DNA of 64,000 nucleotides, taken from the NCBI GenBank assembly GCA_947454525.1, contig CANGJM010000010.1:1-64000 (forward strand). The letters are read 5' to 3'. This document shows, in pieces, positions 1 through 7,354 of the stretch. Numbering within the stretch: the stretch's first letter is position 1; every line of letters begins with the position of its first letter. The position numbers were made by a program, and so were the translations under genes. The stretch is from Flavobacteriales bacterium. Lineage in GTDB: Bacteria > Bacteroidota > Bacteroidia > Flavobacteriales_D > Crocinitomicaceae. Below the pieces are notes generated by a model. That model was not told where the DNA came from, ran no database searches, and saw only the letters and a program-made list of their open reading frames with translations.

Positions 1-1553
1 AAAGGAGAATAGTCATATGTGTTTTGCAAGCAGACCCGATACGAATCAACTACACCGTCTGAATTGTTATCTAGTGGCACTTTTACATCACAGAAAATGG
101 TCAAAACATTTCCTAAGTGGTTCGTAAATTCATATTTCTTCGTGCCCAAAAGTCGGGTGTAACTATATGGTGTCACAGTTGCGGTGAGCATGTTCAGATG
201 GTCGTCTTTCGTTCCCAAACGGGAAGAACCAAACATGTTACGTTCCACCAATAAATACTTTGCCGTTTGTGCACTGGCTAAATGTTCATACATCGAAACC
301 TGATTACCCTGGGCATCGAGAATGTAATACGTTGATTTTTTCAAGGTTACCCCTGTGTTGTCGTAGACATGCTTGGCAATGCGGTGGCCCATAGCATCGT
401 AATCAAATCGTATGTATCGTTTAGACGTGTCTGTCCCTCGTTGGATCTCTTTGACCTTTCCATCAACCCTCCATACAATTTTAGAAATCTCTTCTTGTAC
501 GTCTTTGGTTAAACGCCCCTCCTCATCGTAAGAGTAATTGTTGTTGGTGTTTATGGAACTTACCGTTGAGTTAAAGGTGCCCATGTCATCAATATCTGTT
601 AAATCGGCAGTGGAGGCAACAGCATCATTGATGTGATACAATCGATTGCGCTGCAACTGACCATTCGCATATTGATATTGGTAACTCATGTCTTCGATTT
701 TGGTCCCATCACGCTTGTGTCGCTCTTGGGTCAAAATATTACCCATGGCGTCGTATGAGAACGCATTGAAATAAGAATTATTATAAGTCGTTGGATTCCA
801 AACATTCGAACTAAAGCCACTTTCATAACTTCTAGATGCTTTGAGCCTGTTTAATTGGTCATACTGATAGGCATTTAACATCGACATCGCAGCACCAGTA
901 GTTGGATTCGTTAAACGTGTTTGCATGTAACGAATGTTGCCATTGAATAATTCTGCGCTATTACTTGCTGGATGACTGAAAGAATTTACGGAAGCAATTG
1001 GTGCTTGTCCATTAATCGGTGTGTAATCGTTATTGAAATAACTCAAGCTGAATGCTGCTAAATCTTTTCCGAAATACTGATTTGGATTGGATCCAGAGGA
1101 TGGTTGAATTCCATCTTTCCCTGGGTCATTCTCTGCTGATATGGCATTGATTCCTTTCATCCATCCTTGTAAGTTATAAAGGTAATCAAATCCTTGTAAT
1201 TGATCCTCCCCTATTTCAGTTCTCGCCAAAGGTCCATGATCGTAGTAATAATAAGCGGCATCCTCTTCCCAATCGGCATTGTAAACGAGTTCGTTTTGTA
1301 GCGCCGATGACAATCGAGCGAGTGGCATGATTGGCGTTTGCGAATTGGTGTATGCCGCCGTAATGCGGTTATCTGCGTCGTACAAGTAAGCATGATGCCA
1401 TTGATCGGCACTTCCACTTTGAACACTCATGCGATGAACGTTTCCTGAGACTAAATCATAGCGGTAATCCATGCGTTTGTAGCGCTGTGACGCCAGGGAG
1501 GCAAAATTCGTTGCCATTTTTTTATTGTCTTGAATGAGGGTGCGCAAAACCAT
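1..1553 (-). pseudogene. RHS/YD-repeat protein, 5'-truncated fragment, runs off left edge
   Basis: A continuous minus-strand reading frame runs from an ATG at 1553 through base 1 without a stop. It encodes YD-type repeats (YRYDLVSGN, YLYDADNRITAAY, FDYLYNLQGWMKG, FSYDAMGNIL, YSYDEEGRLTKD, FDYDAMGHRIAKHVYD) and, near the window edge, the start of the RHS-associated core (YEFTNHLGNVL, then YDYSPF). Bacteroidota RHS proteins are normally far longer, with a signal peptide and N-terminal domains. Here the frame is closed by an in-frame TGA shortly upstream, inside the response-regulator gene, so only the repeat/core half is left. The ATG lies 4 nt after that regulator's stop, so some translation by read-through is possible. 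I call it a truncated remnant, though an orphan RHS tip that is still expressed cannot be excluded. Confidence 0.75.
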
Positions 1554-1557
1554 GAGA

Positions 1558-2226
1558 TTATTTAAATTTAACCAATTGATGTTTCACGGCATACATGGCG
1601 ATTCCAACCATGTTTTTCGCTTCAATTTTTGACATGATACGCTCGCGGTGAGATTCGACCGTTTTTCGAGATATAAATAGCGCATCGGCTATTTCTTGAC
1701 TGGTTTTCTCTTGACAAATCAGTTGTACAACTTTTACTTCTTGATCAGAAAGAACAGAGGTGTTAAAAGAAGGTAAAACGACATTTTTATGGAGGAATTC
1801 TTGAATTTTCGTCAATGGAACACGTTCGCTCAGATAGTAACCAACCTCCATAACTTGTTCAATCGCTGTAACAATTTCATTGATTTCTTGAACCTTTAAT
1901 AGGTAGCCTCTACCCCCATTTTTCATGAGCCGATCAACAAATGCTTCGTTATCGTAAGAACTGAGCCCAATGATTTTTAAACTTTTGTATTTGCGCGTGA
2001 TCAGTTCAGTAGCCTCCCAGCCATCCATGTTGGGCATTTGCATGTCCATAAGAATCACATCCACACGAATTTTACTCTTGTTTTCCTTTAACCAATTAAT
2101 GATTTCAATTCCGTCTGAAGCTTCATGTACCACGTTAATATGAGAGTGATCTTCAAACATTTTAATAATTCCTTGTCGCATGAGCTTTTGGTCATCGACA
2201 ATAATGACATTAATTTCTGATTTCAT
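1558..2226 (-). CDS. NarL/FixJ-family response regulator
   Basis: A 222-aa two-component DNA-binding regulator. The receiver domain (about 1-125) has the acidic pair D11/D12, the phospho-acceptor D61 in ILMDMQMPNMDG, S89/S90 and K111. A LuxR-type helix-turn-helix lies at about 155-215 (LSDQEVKVVQLI, SQEIADALFISRKTVESH). All phosphorylation residues are present. It is the last gene of a three-gene operon: its start overlaps the histidine kinase by 17 nt, and the kinase overlaps the membrane protein before it. The kinase is the expected phosphodonor. The target is unknown; a dyad about 75-90 bp upstream of the operon's first codon (3693-3708) is a candidate autoregulatory site. The RHS fragment follows 4 nt after the stop. 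Confidence 0.93.
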   Translation of the reverse strand: MKSEINVIIVDDQKLMRQGIIKMFEDHSHINVVHEASDGIEIINWLKENKSKIRVDVILMDMQMPNMDGWEATELITRKYKSLKIIGLSSYDNEAFVDRLMKNGGRGYLLKVQEINEIVTAIEQVMEVGYYLSERVPLTKIQEFLHKNVVLPSFNTSVLSDQEVKVVQLICQEKTSQEIADALFISRKTVESHRERIMSKIEAKNMVGIAMYAVKHQLVKFK

Positions 2227-3028
2227 CGTTTGGTATTTTAATCAAAATTTCAGCCTTTCCTTTCTGATCGACTTGGTAGTTAATACTTCCTTTAAAGTGA
2301 TTGATTCTGGATTGAATGCTTTTCAAGCCGCTTCCCTTCTCTTGACGTAATAGAAGTTGAACTTGTGTGTTATTAAGTCCAAGTCCCACATATTGAAAGG
2401 TTATTTTTAGGTTCTCATTCGATCGCATAACTTCAAGGTCTAAGCGATCTGTATGGCTATGCTTCAAAACGTTATTCAACATTTCGATAATGATTCTGTA
2501 CATGTTCAGTTCCGCATCCAAGCGATAACGAATGCCATTTAAATTACTTTGGTAATTGATGGTCATTTTCCCAGTTGCTTGAATGGTTTTCACCAATTCA
2601 ATCAGTGTAGTATCTAGACCCATTTTGACTAAAGTCGGTGGCGAAATACGATTGGAAATACGCCGAATGGTATCGGCAGTTTTCTCGATGACTTCAGATG
2701 TTTCATTCAGGAGTCCAAATAAGCGTTCTGGTTGGTCTAGTCGATTCTGAGCGTTGAGAATATTTATTTTCAACACGGTCACGAGCGCCCCAATTTCATC
2801 GTGTAAGTCCATGGCAATCTGCGCACGTTCTTGTTGTTCAGCCTGAATGGTGGCTTCATTAATTTGCCTTTCAAAATTAATTTCAGCTGTGCGCAATGCT
2901 AACTGTTCACGTTCCAAGCGATGTTTAAATGCTCGGTATAGCAAATAACACGCACCCGACATGAATACGAAAAAACCTGAGAAAATGAGAATCAGGACTA
3001 AAAATGTGTTGTTTTCGGTAGTTTCCAA
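2210..3028 (-). CDS. Sensor histidine kinase, HisKA_3/NarX-like, with degenerate ATP lid
   Basis: A 272-aa kinase with one N-terminal membrane helix (about 9-31), a coiled linker (35-70), a HisKA_3 dimerisation box with phospho-acceptor H76 (AQIAMDLHDEIGALV), and a HATPase domain with N-box EMLNNVLKH (182-190) and a G2-like GSGLKSIQSRI (232-242). The G1 box, normally DNGxG, reads YVGLG at 213-217, so the adenine-binding Asp is a Tyr; one base change (GAT to TAT) would explain it. There is no periplasmic sensor domain, so sensing is probably supplied by the overlapping seven-TM protein just upstream. ATP binding may be weak or lost. The family call is firm; catalytic competence is doubtful. 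Confidence 0.88.
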   Translation of the reverse strand: METTENNTFLVLILIFSGFFVFMSGACYLLYRAFKHRLEREQLALRTAEINFERQINEATIQAEQQERAQIAMDLHDEIGALVTVLKINILNAQNRLDQPERLFGLLNETSEVIEKTADTIRRISNRISPPTLVKMGLDTTLIELVKTIQATGKMTINYQSNLNGIRYRLDAELNMYRIIIEMLNNVLKHSHTDRLDLEVMRSNENLKITFQYVGLGLNNTQVQLLLRQEKGSGLKSIQSRINHFKGSINYQVDQKGKAEILIKIPNDEIRN

Positions 3029-3618
3029 AAGGCGTATGCGATGAATAATTTAGATAAACTTTCGACGATGTTATGTATAAACCAAGCCCTAGATAACATC
3101 AGTTCATTTATATAGAAGAAAAAAATCAATGAAAACGAACTGTATAGAAATAAAATAAGAACATATTTTTCCTGCGTTTTATGCATGGAACTGGGAATGC
3201 TATATGATTGGAGTGAGGCTATAAAGAAAAGCACACAAAGAATGATCTTGTATGCAATTTGTATAAGAAATGAAACATCAAGTAATGACGATTTATTCAA
3301 TTCCCAAATAAAAATACCCCCCAAAAGAACAGCCATCCCCAAGATCAGCTTACGCATGTACTTATCGCGAATTATACGGTAAAAATATACGGTTAGACAA
3401 ACATGTTCGCTAATGACATACGAATTGAACACCGCATGATTATTGTGAAACAATAGTGCAAATACAAGCAACAATACCGTTGCCAAAACAGATAAAGTCA
3501 ATAAAATAACTATTTCCACATTGAACTTTTTTCGATGAAAAAGCAAGACAACTAGAGGCAGGAAACCAGAAATTATCTGAATGAAAAAAGTTAAATCATG
3601 TATGAAACCGAAAGACAA
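2998..3618 (-). CDS. Seven-TM membrane protein, putative sensor of the two-component operon
   Basis: A 206-aa hydrophobic protein with about seven predicted membrane helices (roughly 10-28, 34-55, 62-80, 89-107, 115-137, 150-169, 176-198) and short loops. I do not recognise a named family. The reading frame starts at a TTG (3618, MSFGFIHD); no ATG close by fits better. Its 3' end overlaps the histidine-kinase start by 31 nt, which suggests translational coupling. Because the kinase has only one membrane helix and no sensor domain, the likely role is signal input to it. This role comes from gene order, not homology. Confidence 0.72.
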   Translation of the reverse strand: MSFGFIHDLTFFIQIISGFLPLVVLLFHRKKFNVEIVILLTLSVLATVLLLVFALLFHNNHAVFNSYVISEHVCLTVYFYRIIRDKYMRKLILGMAVLLGGIFIWELNKSSLLDVSFLIQIAYKIILCVLFFIASLQSYSIPSSMHKTQEKYVLILFLYSSFSLIFFFYINELMLSRAWFIHNIVESLSKLFIAYAFWKLPKTTHF

Positions 3619-3692
3619 AATATCACGGGTTTATTTATATCCGTACAATTTAGCATTTAAAATGATTACTTACCATTTCAATTTTCAATTAT

Positions 3693-3708
3693 TAGGTATT
3701 TACACCTA
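3693..3708. promoter_or_regulatory. Dyad TAGGT-N6-ACCTA, candidate regulator site
   Basis: An inverted repeat of 5-bp arms separated by 6 bp, centred about 82 bp before the first codon of the membrane-protein/kinase/regulator operon. NarL-family regulators bind short inverted heptamers, so autoregulation is plausible. This is inference from position and symmetry only. Confidence 0.3.
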
Positions 3709-3789
3709 GTGATATGGGGCATAATACAAAGATGGCCGGATATTTCAAAGCAAACCAACTCAGCTCCAAAAAACACCTAACTTCTATTT

Positions 3790-3820
3790 AACTTAAGTAA
3801 TATTGCAGTTGACTTAAGTT
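3790..3820. repeat. Paired ACTTAAGT palindromes, 21 bp apart
   Basis: The 8-bp palindrome ACTTAAGT occurs at 3791-3798 and 3812-3819. The 21-bp period puts both on the same face of the helix. Each is also an arm of a larger inverted repeat (AACTTAAGT and ACTTAAGTT, 13-nt spacer). It could be a dimer-pair operator or a hairpin; there is no T-run, so it is not a canonical terminator. Confidence 0.4.
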
Positions 3821-3890
3821 AGAAATTCCAGGAATCTTCGTTTCGTGAATTTACGTTGAGTTCTTATGTAGTTTTGTGTAAAAAACAAAA

Positions 3891-5426
3891 TTATAAATCA
3901 AAGATTTCTTTAAACGTTGCTTCTATTTCTTTGACTTCTTTTTGTGTAAATACAGAAAATTCTTTCTTGCGTGAACGTTCCGAAAGTATTCCATTTCCTT
4001 GTTCTAAAAAGCCAACAATAAGAGATATCATGTTATCGGGCATTTCATATTTATTGTCTAGGAATTGTTTGAATACATCATACTTTTTTAAGTATTCAAC
4101 TTCATTGGGAATGATATTAACCATAGTGTCGTTTACACATTGAAAAAGAAATTCTGCTTGTGTTGTGGCGTCAAAATAGCGGTAATAGTCTATGGTATCA
4201 TTAAAGATTTCAACATTATTATTCTTGGATGGCTTCCAATCAATAAAATTCAAAATTGGATGTGAATAGGATTCCAAGGATTTTGCGTAGTCCTTAATAT
4301 GTGTTAAGATAGAAGCTGAAATTGGGAAAATGATTTCTTGTTCTGTATAACCTGTTTTTGATAAAACATGATGAATAATGTATCGATGCAAACGCCCGTT
4401 ACCATCTACAAAAGGGTGAATAAAAACAAACCCAAATGCGATTGTAGCGGCCGCCAATACTGGGTCCATTCGCGATTCCGTGAGCACTTTTTGAGTTTGT
4501 AGCCAGCCAGCCATTAGTTTTTCGAGATCTTCATGCTTCGCAGAAATATGATCCGGAATTGGTTCTTGTGTTACACGGTCTCTATCCCCAATAAATCCTT
4601 GCTGACTCCTAATTCCCATTTTGACAAATCGGTCGTTTTCAATGACCAATTGTTGCAAGCGATTCAATTCTGCTATTGAAAGTTCATTTTTACCCGCCTG
4701 ACCAATTGCGATTCCCCATCGGGCAGCTCGATTGTTTCTTGGATTTTCCCCCTCAATTGAAAAGGATGCTTTTGAATCTTTTAGTAGAAGAAATGAGGAA
4801 GCTCTTTGAAGAATATCCTTATGAACCCTGTTTAAGTAGTTACTTTTTTCTTGACGAATATTAGATGCAATATATTTCTCAAGTTTCTCTGTTTTCCGAA
4901 TTAGTGGGCAAAAATCCTGATTTCCAGGAAGATTATTAATTACTTTATGTCGTGGTGAACTGATGCCATCAATTGCATATTGTATTTTTTCGTCAATAAC
5001 AGGGACGAGATTCCCAGTTTTTAGATCTGGTATGTTCAACTTAGTTTCCATTAGCCACTCATACAAGAACCAAATTCTTCTGCTATATTGCCCAAGATTT
5101 TCCTGCTGAATAATCTCTTCAATCTCTACCGACGAAATCACTTCAAACAATTTCTTAAACAGAAGTAGGTCTACTCCTTCATACTTTAATGCGAAAGTGA
5201 TTTGCTTGTAGAGGTTTTCCTCCGGAAGGTATCTTGAAGGGAATACTTTCCATTCATTATTCTCAAATTGCCTTTTCCTTGTGCTAATAAAAGTCAATTT
5301 CACAGGTATGGGAACAGCTAATTTATATGCTTCTATAATTGCACCATATCCGACAATAACACCATCTTCTGGAACAGTTCTGCCGTGAAAAACACTTAAT
5401 TGCAAGGAAAAATGCTTAATATTCAT
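3891..5426 (-). CDS. Fic-domain AMP-transferase, class II (self-inhibited)
   Basis: A 511-aa Fic protein. The catalytic motif HPFVDGNGR lies at about 337-345; in this family the His is the base and the DGN/GR residues hold nucleotide phosphates, giving AMP transfer to a hydroxyl side chain of a target. A class II inhibitory motif, [S/T]xxxE[G/N], is visible as SFSIEG at about 221-226, N-terminal to the Fic core, so activity is probably restrained in cis and no separate antitoxin gene is needed; none is present. The N-terminal 200 aa hold no recognised domain and the C-terminal 140 aa are mostly helical. Short GTGAAAAACACTTAAT repeats flank and enter the 5' end. Target unknown. It sits between a transcription terminator and the signalling operon in what looks like an accessory segment. 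Confidence 0.9.
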   Translation of the reverse strand: MNIKHFSLQLSVFHGRTVPEDGVIVGYGAIIEAYKLAVPIPVKLTFISTRKRQFENNEWKVFPSRYLPEENLYKQITFALKYEGVDLLLFKKLFEVISSVEIEEIIQQENLGQYSRRIWFLYEWLMETKLNIPDLKTGNLVPVIDEKIQYAIDGISSPRHKVINNLPGNQDFCPLIRKTEKLEKYIASNIRQEKSNYLNRVHKDILQRASSFLLLKDSKASFSIEGENPRNNRAARWGIAIGQAGKNELSIAELNRLQQLVIENDRFVKMGIRSQQGFIGDRDRVTQEPIPDHISAKHEDLEKLMAGWLQTQKVLTESRMDPVLAAATIAFGFVFIHPFVDGNGRLHRYIIHHVLSKTGYTEQEIIFPISASILTHIKDYAKSLESYSHPILNFIDWKPSKNNNVEIFNDTIDYYRYFDATTQAEFLFQCVNDTMVNIIPNEVEYLKKYDVFKQFLDNKYEMPDNMISLIVGFLEQGNGILSERSRKKEFSVFTQKEVKEIEATFKEIFDL

Positions 5427-5525
5427 TCTAATAGGAGAAATTTAATTAAGTGCAAGATAGGTGAAATTTATGTAATAAGAGTGAAAAACACTTAATAATA
5501 TGCAATAAGTGAGAAAAACACTTAT
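5385..5525. repeat. Short repeats GTGAAAAACACTTAAT around the Fic start
   Basis: The 16-mer GTGAAAAACACTTAAT occurs exactly at 5385-5400 (inside the first codons of the Fic gene) and 5481-5496, 96 bp apart. Degenerate copies lie at about 5406-5420 and 5510-5525; the last is part of the hairpin AATAAGTG-N7-CACTTATT. Repeats spanning a toxin-like gene's promoter and start suggest operators for autoregulation. The function is inferred. Confidence 0.5.
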
Positions 5526-5629
5526 TCTTACGTAATAGTTCTAAGCTTTCGTTTTTTTCTAAAAACATAGTAATTGAAAGGTAGCGGCGCCATAATGAAC
5601 TCAATTTCTCCGCTTTAACTTCACTCATA

Positions 5630-5663
5630 AAAAAGTCCCAAACCTTTATGGAATGGGACTTTT
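5630..5663 (-). terminator. Rho-independent terminator after rhodanese operon
   Basis: Inverted repeat AAAAGTCCCA (5631-5640) and TGGGACTTTT (5654-5663), 13-nt loop. On the minus strand it ends in a run of six T. It closes the rhodanese operon that reads leftward from 6525 and separates it from the Fic region. Confidence 0.75.
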
Positions 5664-5719
5664 AACTTATTTAGCTATCTTTTCGGATTAATTCTGTTCC
5701 TTGTAATCTTGAGCTTCCT

Positions 5720-6025
5720 TTAGATCTTACTTTTCAGGCTCATCCATCCACCACCATTGTGAACATCGGCGTATCCCGCGGATTTCAAAATGCTCTTGGC
5801 ACTTGCGCTGCGCATTCCAGATGCACAACACGTAATCACCGTTTTGTTCTTCGGGATTTTACCCAATGAACCTTGGATGCTTTGCAAGGGAACATTCATG
5901 GATCCTTTGATGTGTCCGCCCTGAAATTCACCTGGAGAACGAACATCTACGATGACAGCACCTTCCTTAACGAGTTGTTGATAGTTTACGGATTTCATTC
6001 CGAATAATTTTCCTAATAATGACAT
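5720..6025 (-). CDS. Rhodanese-like sulfurtransferase (copy 2 of tandem)
   Basis: A 101-aa single-domain rhodanese, near the minimum size for the family. It carries IVDVRSPGEFQGGHIKGSMN and the active-site loop CASGMRS, whose Cys would carry the persulfide. No signal peptide is evident, so it is probably cytosolic; a short hydrophobic N-terminus (MSLLGKLFG) precedes the domain. It is closely related to the next gene upstream: both share the CCASGMRS loop and an unusual NGGGWM near the C-terminus, so they arose by tandem duplication. Both follow a small membrane protein, and the operon ends at the hairpin at 5630-5663. Substrate and sulfur acceptor are unknown. Confidence 0.9.
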   Translation of the reverse strand: MSLLGKLFGMKSVNYQQLVKEGAVIVDVRSPGEFQGGHIKGSMNVPLQSIQGSLGKIPKNKTVITCCASGMRSASAKSILKSAGYADVHNGGGWMSLKSKI

Positions 6026-6064
6026 ACGATGCTTTGTTAATGAGGTTAAAACAGTTATTCAGAA

Positions 6065-6316
6065 TTACATGCGTGCGTTCACTTCCATCCATCCGCCACC
6101 GTTTTCACAGTCCACGCCTAAAGATTGAAAGTATTGTGTTGCTTGACCAGAACGCATTCCTGAAGCACAACAAAATAATATGGGTTGAGCAAAGGCTTTC
6201 ACCTCTTCTACTCGGCTAGCAATTTCTTGCAAAGGAATGTTTACAGATCCAGCTACATGGCCACCACTGTATTCTGCGTGCGTGCGCACATCGATAATTG
6301 TTGGGAAATTTGACAT
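6065..6316 (-). CDS. Rhodanese-like sulfurtransferase (copy 1 of tandem)
   Basis: An 83-aa rhodanese with IIDVRTHAEYSGGHVAGSVN and the catalytic loop CASGMRS (persulfide Cys). It is shorter than its neighbour because it lacks the N-terminal extension, but shares the NGGGWM tail. It begins 2 nt after the upstream membrane protein gene, so the two are co-transcribed and probably translationally coupled. Small rhodaneses of this type move sulfane sulfur or detoxify sulfide and polysulfide; which applies here is not visible. Confidence 0.9.
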   Translation of the reverse strand: MSNFPTIIDVRTHAEYSGGHVAGSVNIPLQEIASRVEEVKAFAQPILFCCASGMRSGQATQYFQSLGVDCENGGGWMEVNARM

Positions 6317-6318
6317 TG

Positions 6319-6525
6319 TTATTTTTGTTTAGCGATAAAAAATTCGTGAATAAATTGAAAAAGAAAACCTCCGATGAAAAACCCGAAAATCACATTGTAC
6401 GTTGGACTCGTTTTCATGTAACATCCTGTCTCACATTTGACATTTAAAAAATAAATGTATCCACCAACAGCTCCTAATGCATATCCGAGGATGGTCCAAA
6501 ATGTACGCGTTTTGAGAAAAGTCAT
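6319..6525 (-). CDS. Small DUF6132-like membrane protein
   Basis: A 68-aa protein with two membrane helices (about 9-27 and 45-62) around a short loop with two Cys (KCETGCYMKTSPTYN). The layout, a helix ending in a Cys-containing loop followed by a Gly-rich second helix (FGFFIGGF), resembles the DUF6132 family found next to sulfur genes in Bacteroidota. Being first in an operon with two rhodaneses, it may help sulfur transport or relay at the inner membrane. The family call is from memory of the pattern and moderately sure. Confidence 0.7.
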   Translation of the reverse strand: MTFLKTRTFWTILGYALGAVGGYIYFLNVKCETGCYMKTSPTYNVIFGFFIGGFLFQFIHEFFIAKQK

Positions 6526-6541
6526 CAGTTGTTTTTTTTGA

Positions 6542-6549
6542 CAAAGGTA
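6542..6549 (-). promoter_or_regulatory. -7 box TACCTTTG for the rhodanese operon
   Basis: A perfect TAnnTTTG element on the minus strand, 16 nt before the ATG at 6525. It stands back to back with the promoter at 6614-6621 for the rightward gene. Confidence 0.6.
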
Positions 6550-6613
6550 AAGGCTCTTTTAGAATTCATCTGTAGCACAAGTTACATAATTTAGTTTCGC
6601 CATTATTTCTTCT

Positions 6614-6621
6614 TACTTTTG
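6614..6621 (+). promoter_or_regulatory. -7 box TACTTTTG for the acidic protein gene
   Basis: A perfect TAnnTTTG match 17 nt before the ATG at 6639. It is divergent from the rhodanese promoter. Confidence 0.6.
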
Positions 6622-6638
6622 TCAAAAAAAAGACAGTC

Positions 6639-7118
6639 ATGAAACAAGTAAGTCTAGCATCCATAGAGAAAGCCATTGAAATCGTAGACCATTTAACGGA
6701 CGATCAATTAGAAAATGTATCCGAAAAATATGCCTTGGCACAACAAGAATTGTTGGATTATGTCATGACAGCACCTTCTGAATATGAAAACGAAGATTTA
6801 GAAGGATTATTAATTTATTATTTCTGTGTTATTTCAGAATGTTTTACACAGGAAGGAATTAAACTTCGTCAAGTTACCGAAGCGGACATCGACGAAATCG
6901 AAGAGCCTTACTTTGATATGTTGGAGCAATACTTCGATGAAGAAGATGAAGAAATCATCGAATCGTTCTGCGATCAACCGTTCCTAGCTCAATTTATGGC
7001 CATGGAAGTGTCTACAGAAGATGAAGATGGTTCAAGTTTGGATGAAGAAACTGCTACTCAATTGTTTATCGTAACATTGGCAATGGTTTCTTTGATGAAT
7101 CGTGCAATTGAAGCATAG
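6639..7118 (+). CDS. Highly acidic conserved hypothetical protein
   Basis: A 159-aa soluble protein, extremely rich in Glu and Asp, with a block EEDEEIIESF in the middle. Predicted almost entirely helical; no signal peptide, membrane helix or named motif. Single-gene unit with its own promoter, followed by the SRP RNA gene. The start ATG is supported by the promoter spacing. Function not recognised. Confidence 0.8.
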   Translation: MKQVSLASIEKAIEIVDHLTDDQLENVSEKYALAQQELLDYVMTAPSEYENEDLEGLLIYYFCVISECFTQEGIKLRQVTEADIDEIEEPYFDMLEQYFDEEDEEIIESFCDQPFLAQFMAMEVSTEDEDGSSLDEETATQLFIVTLAMVSLMNRAIEA

Positions 7119-7157
7119 TTATTCTCTGAATTTTTCGTTCGAATAAAAAGAAATCCC

Positions 7158-7165
7158 TACATTTG
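7158..7165 (+). promoter_or_regulatory. -7 box TACATTTG of the SRP RNA gene
   Basis: A perfect TAnnTTTG ending 3 nt before the GGGG that begins the SRP RNA, which fits initiation at or next to 7169. Confidence 0.65.
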
Positions 7166-7168
7166 CAT

Positions 7169-7268
7169 GGGGTAAGTCTTTTACGACCAGCTCCCTCTTA
7201 ATCCTCCAGGACAGGAATGTAGCAAAGGTATGAGGTTGAGCGGTGCGATAAGAGTAGCTTACCCCTCT
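7169..7268 (+). ncRNA. ffs: Signal recognition particle RNA (4.5S type)
   Basis: The roughly 100-nt RNA is closed by GGGGTAAG (7169-7176) pairing with CTTACCCC (7258-7265). The apical domain IV is recognisable: CCTCCAGGACAGGAATGTAG with the GGAA tetraloop on an ACA/TGT stem, followed by AGCAA of the symmetric loop and ATGAGG closing the stem. This is the Ffh-binding site. A T-run (7267-7276) follows as terminator. The RNA pairs with Ffh to target membrane proteins. Small bacterial form, no Alu domain. Confidence 0.93.
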
Positions 7269-7342
7269 TTTTTTTAGGTAAGTTTTCTCCTAAATTCCCC
7301 ACGCTACTTTTCCATTCACCTTTTCCATCAGGATAAATTCAG

Positions 7343-7350
7343 TATCTTTG
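7343..7350 (+). promoter_or_regulatory. -7 box TATCTTTG, 4 nt before ATG 7355
   Basis: A perfect TAnnTTTG element. Initiation normally falls a few nt after the final G, which would be at or just before the start codon, predicting an mRNA with almost no leader. Confidence 0.55.
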
Positions 7351-7354
7351 TTAC

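Larger units (their letters stand above)
3619..3890. other. Intergenic region between Fic gene and signalling operon
   Basis: A 272-bp AT-rich gap with no credible ORF. It holds a TAGGT-N6-ACCTA dyad (3693-3708), a CATCTTTG box on the minus strand (about 3728-3735) that resembles the Bacteroidota -7 element, and two ACTTAAGT palindromes 21 bp apart (3791-3798, 3812-3819). The signalling operon promoter is most likely here. No U-tract terminator for the Fic gene is visible. Confidence 0.5.

Noticed and set aside
5446..5628. A 60-aa leftward ORF (MSEVKAEKLSSLWRRYLS) between the terminator and the Fic gene
   Set aside because: Its start sits against a terminator U-tract, its second half is made of the GTGAAAAACACTTAAT repeats, and no family is recognised. 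It is more likely a remnant or a chance frame.
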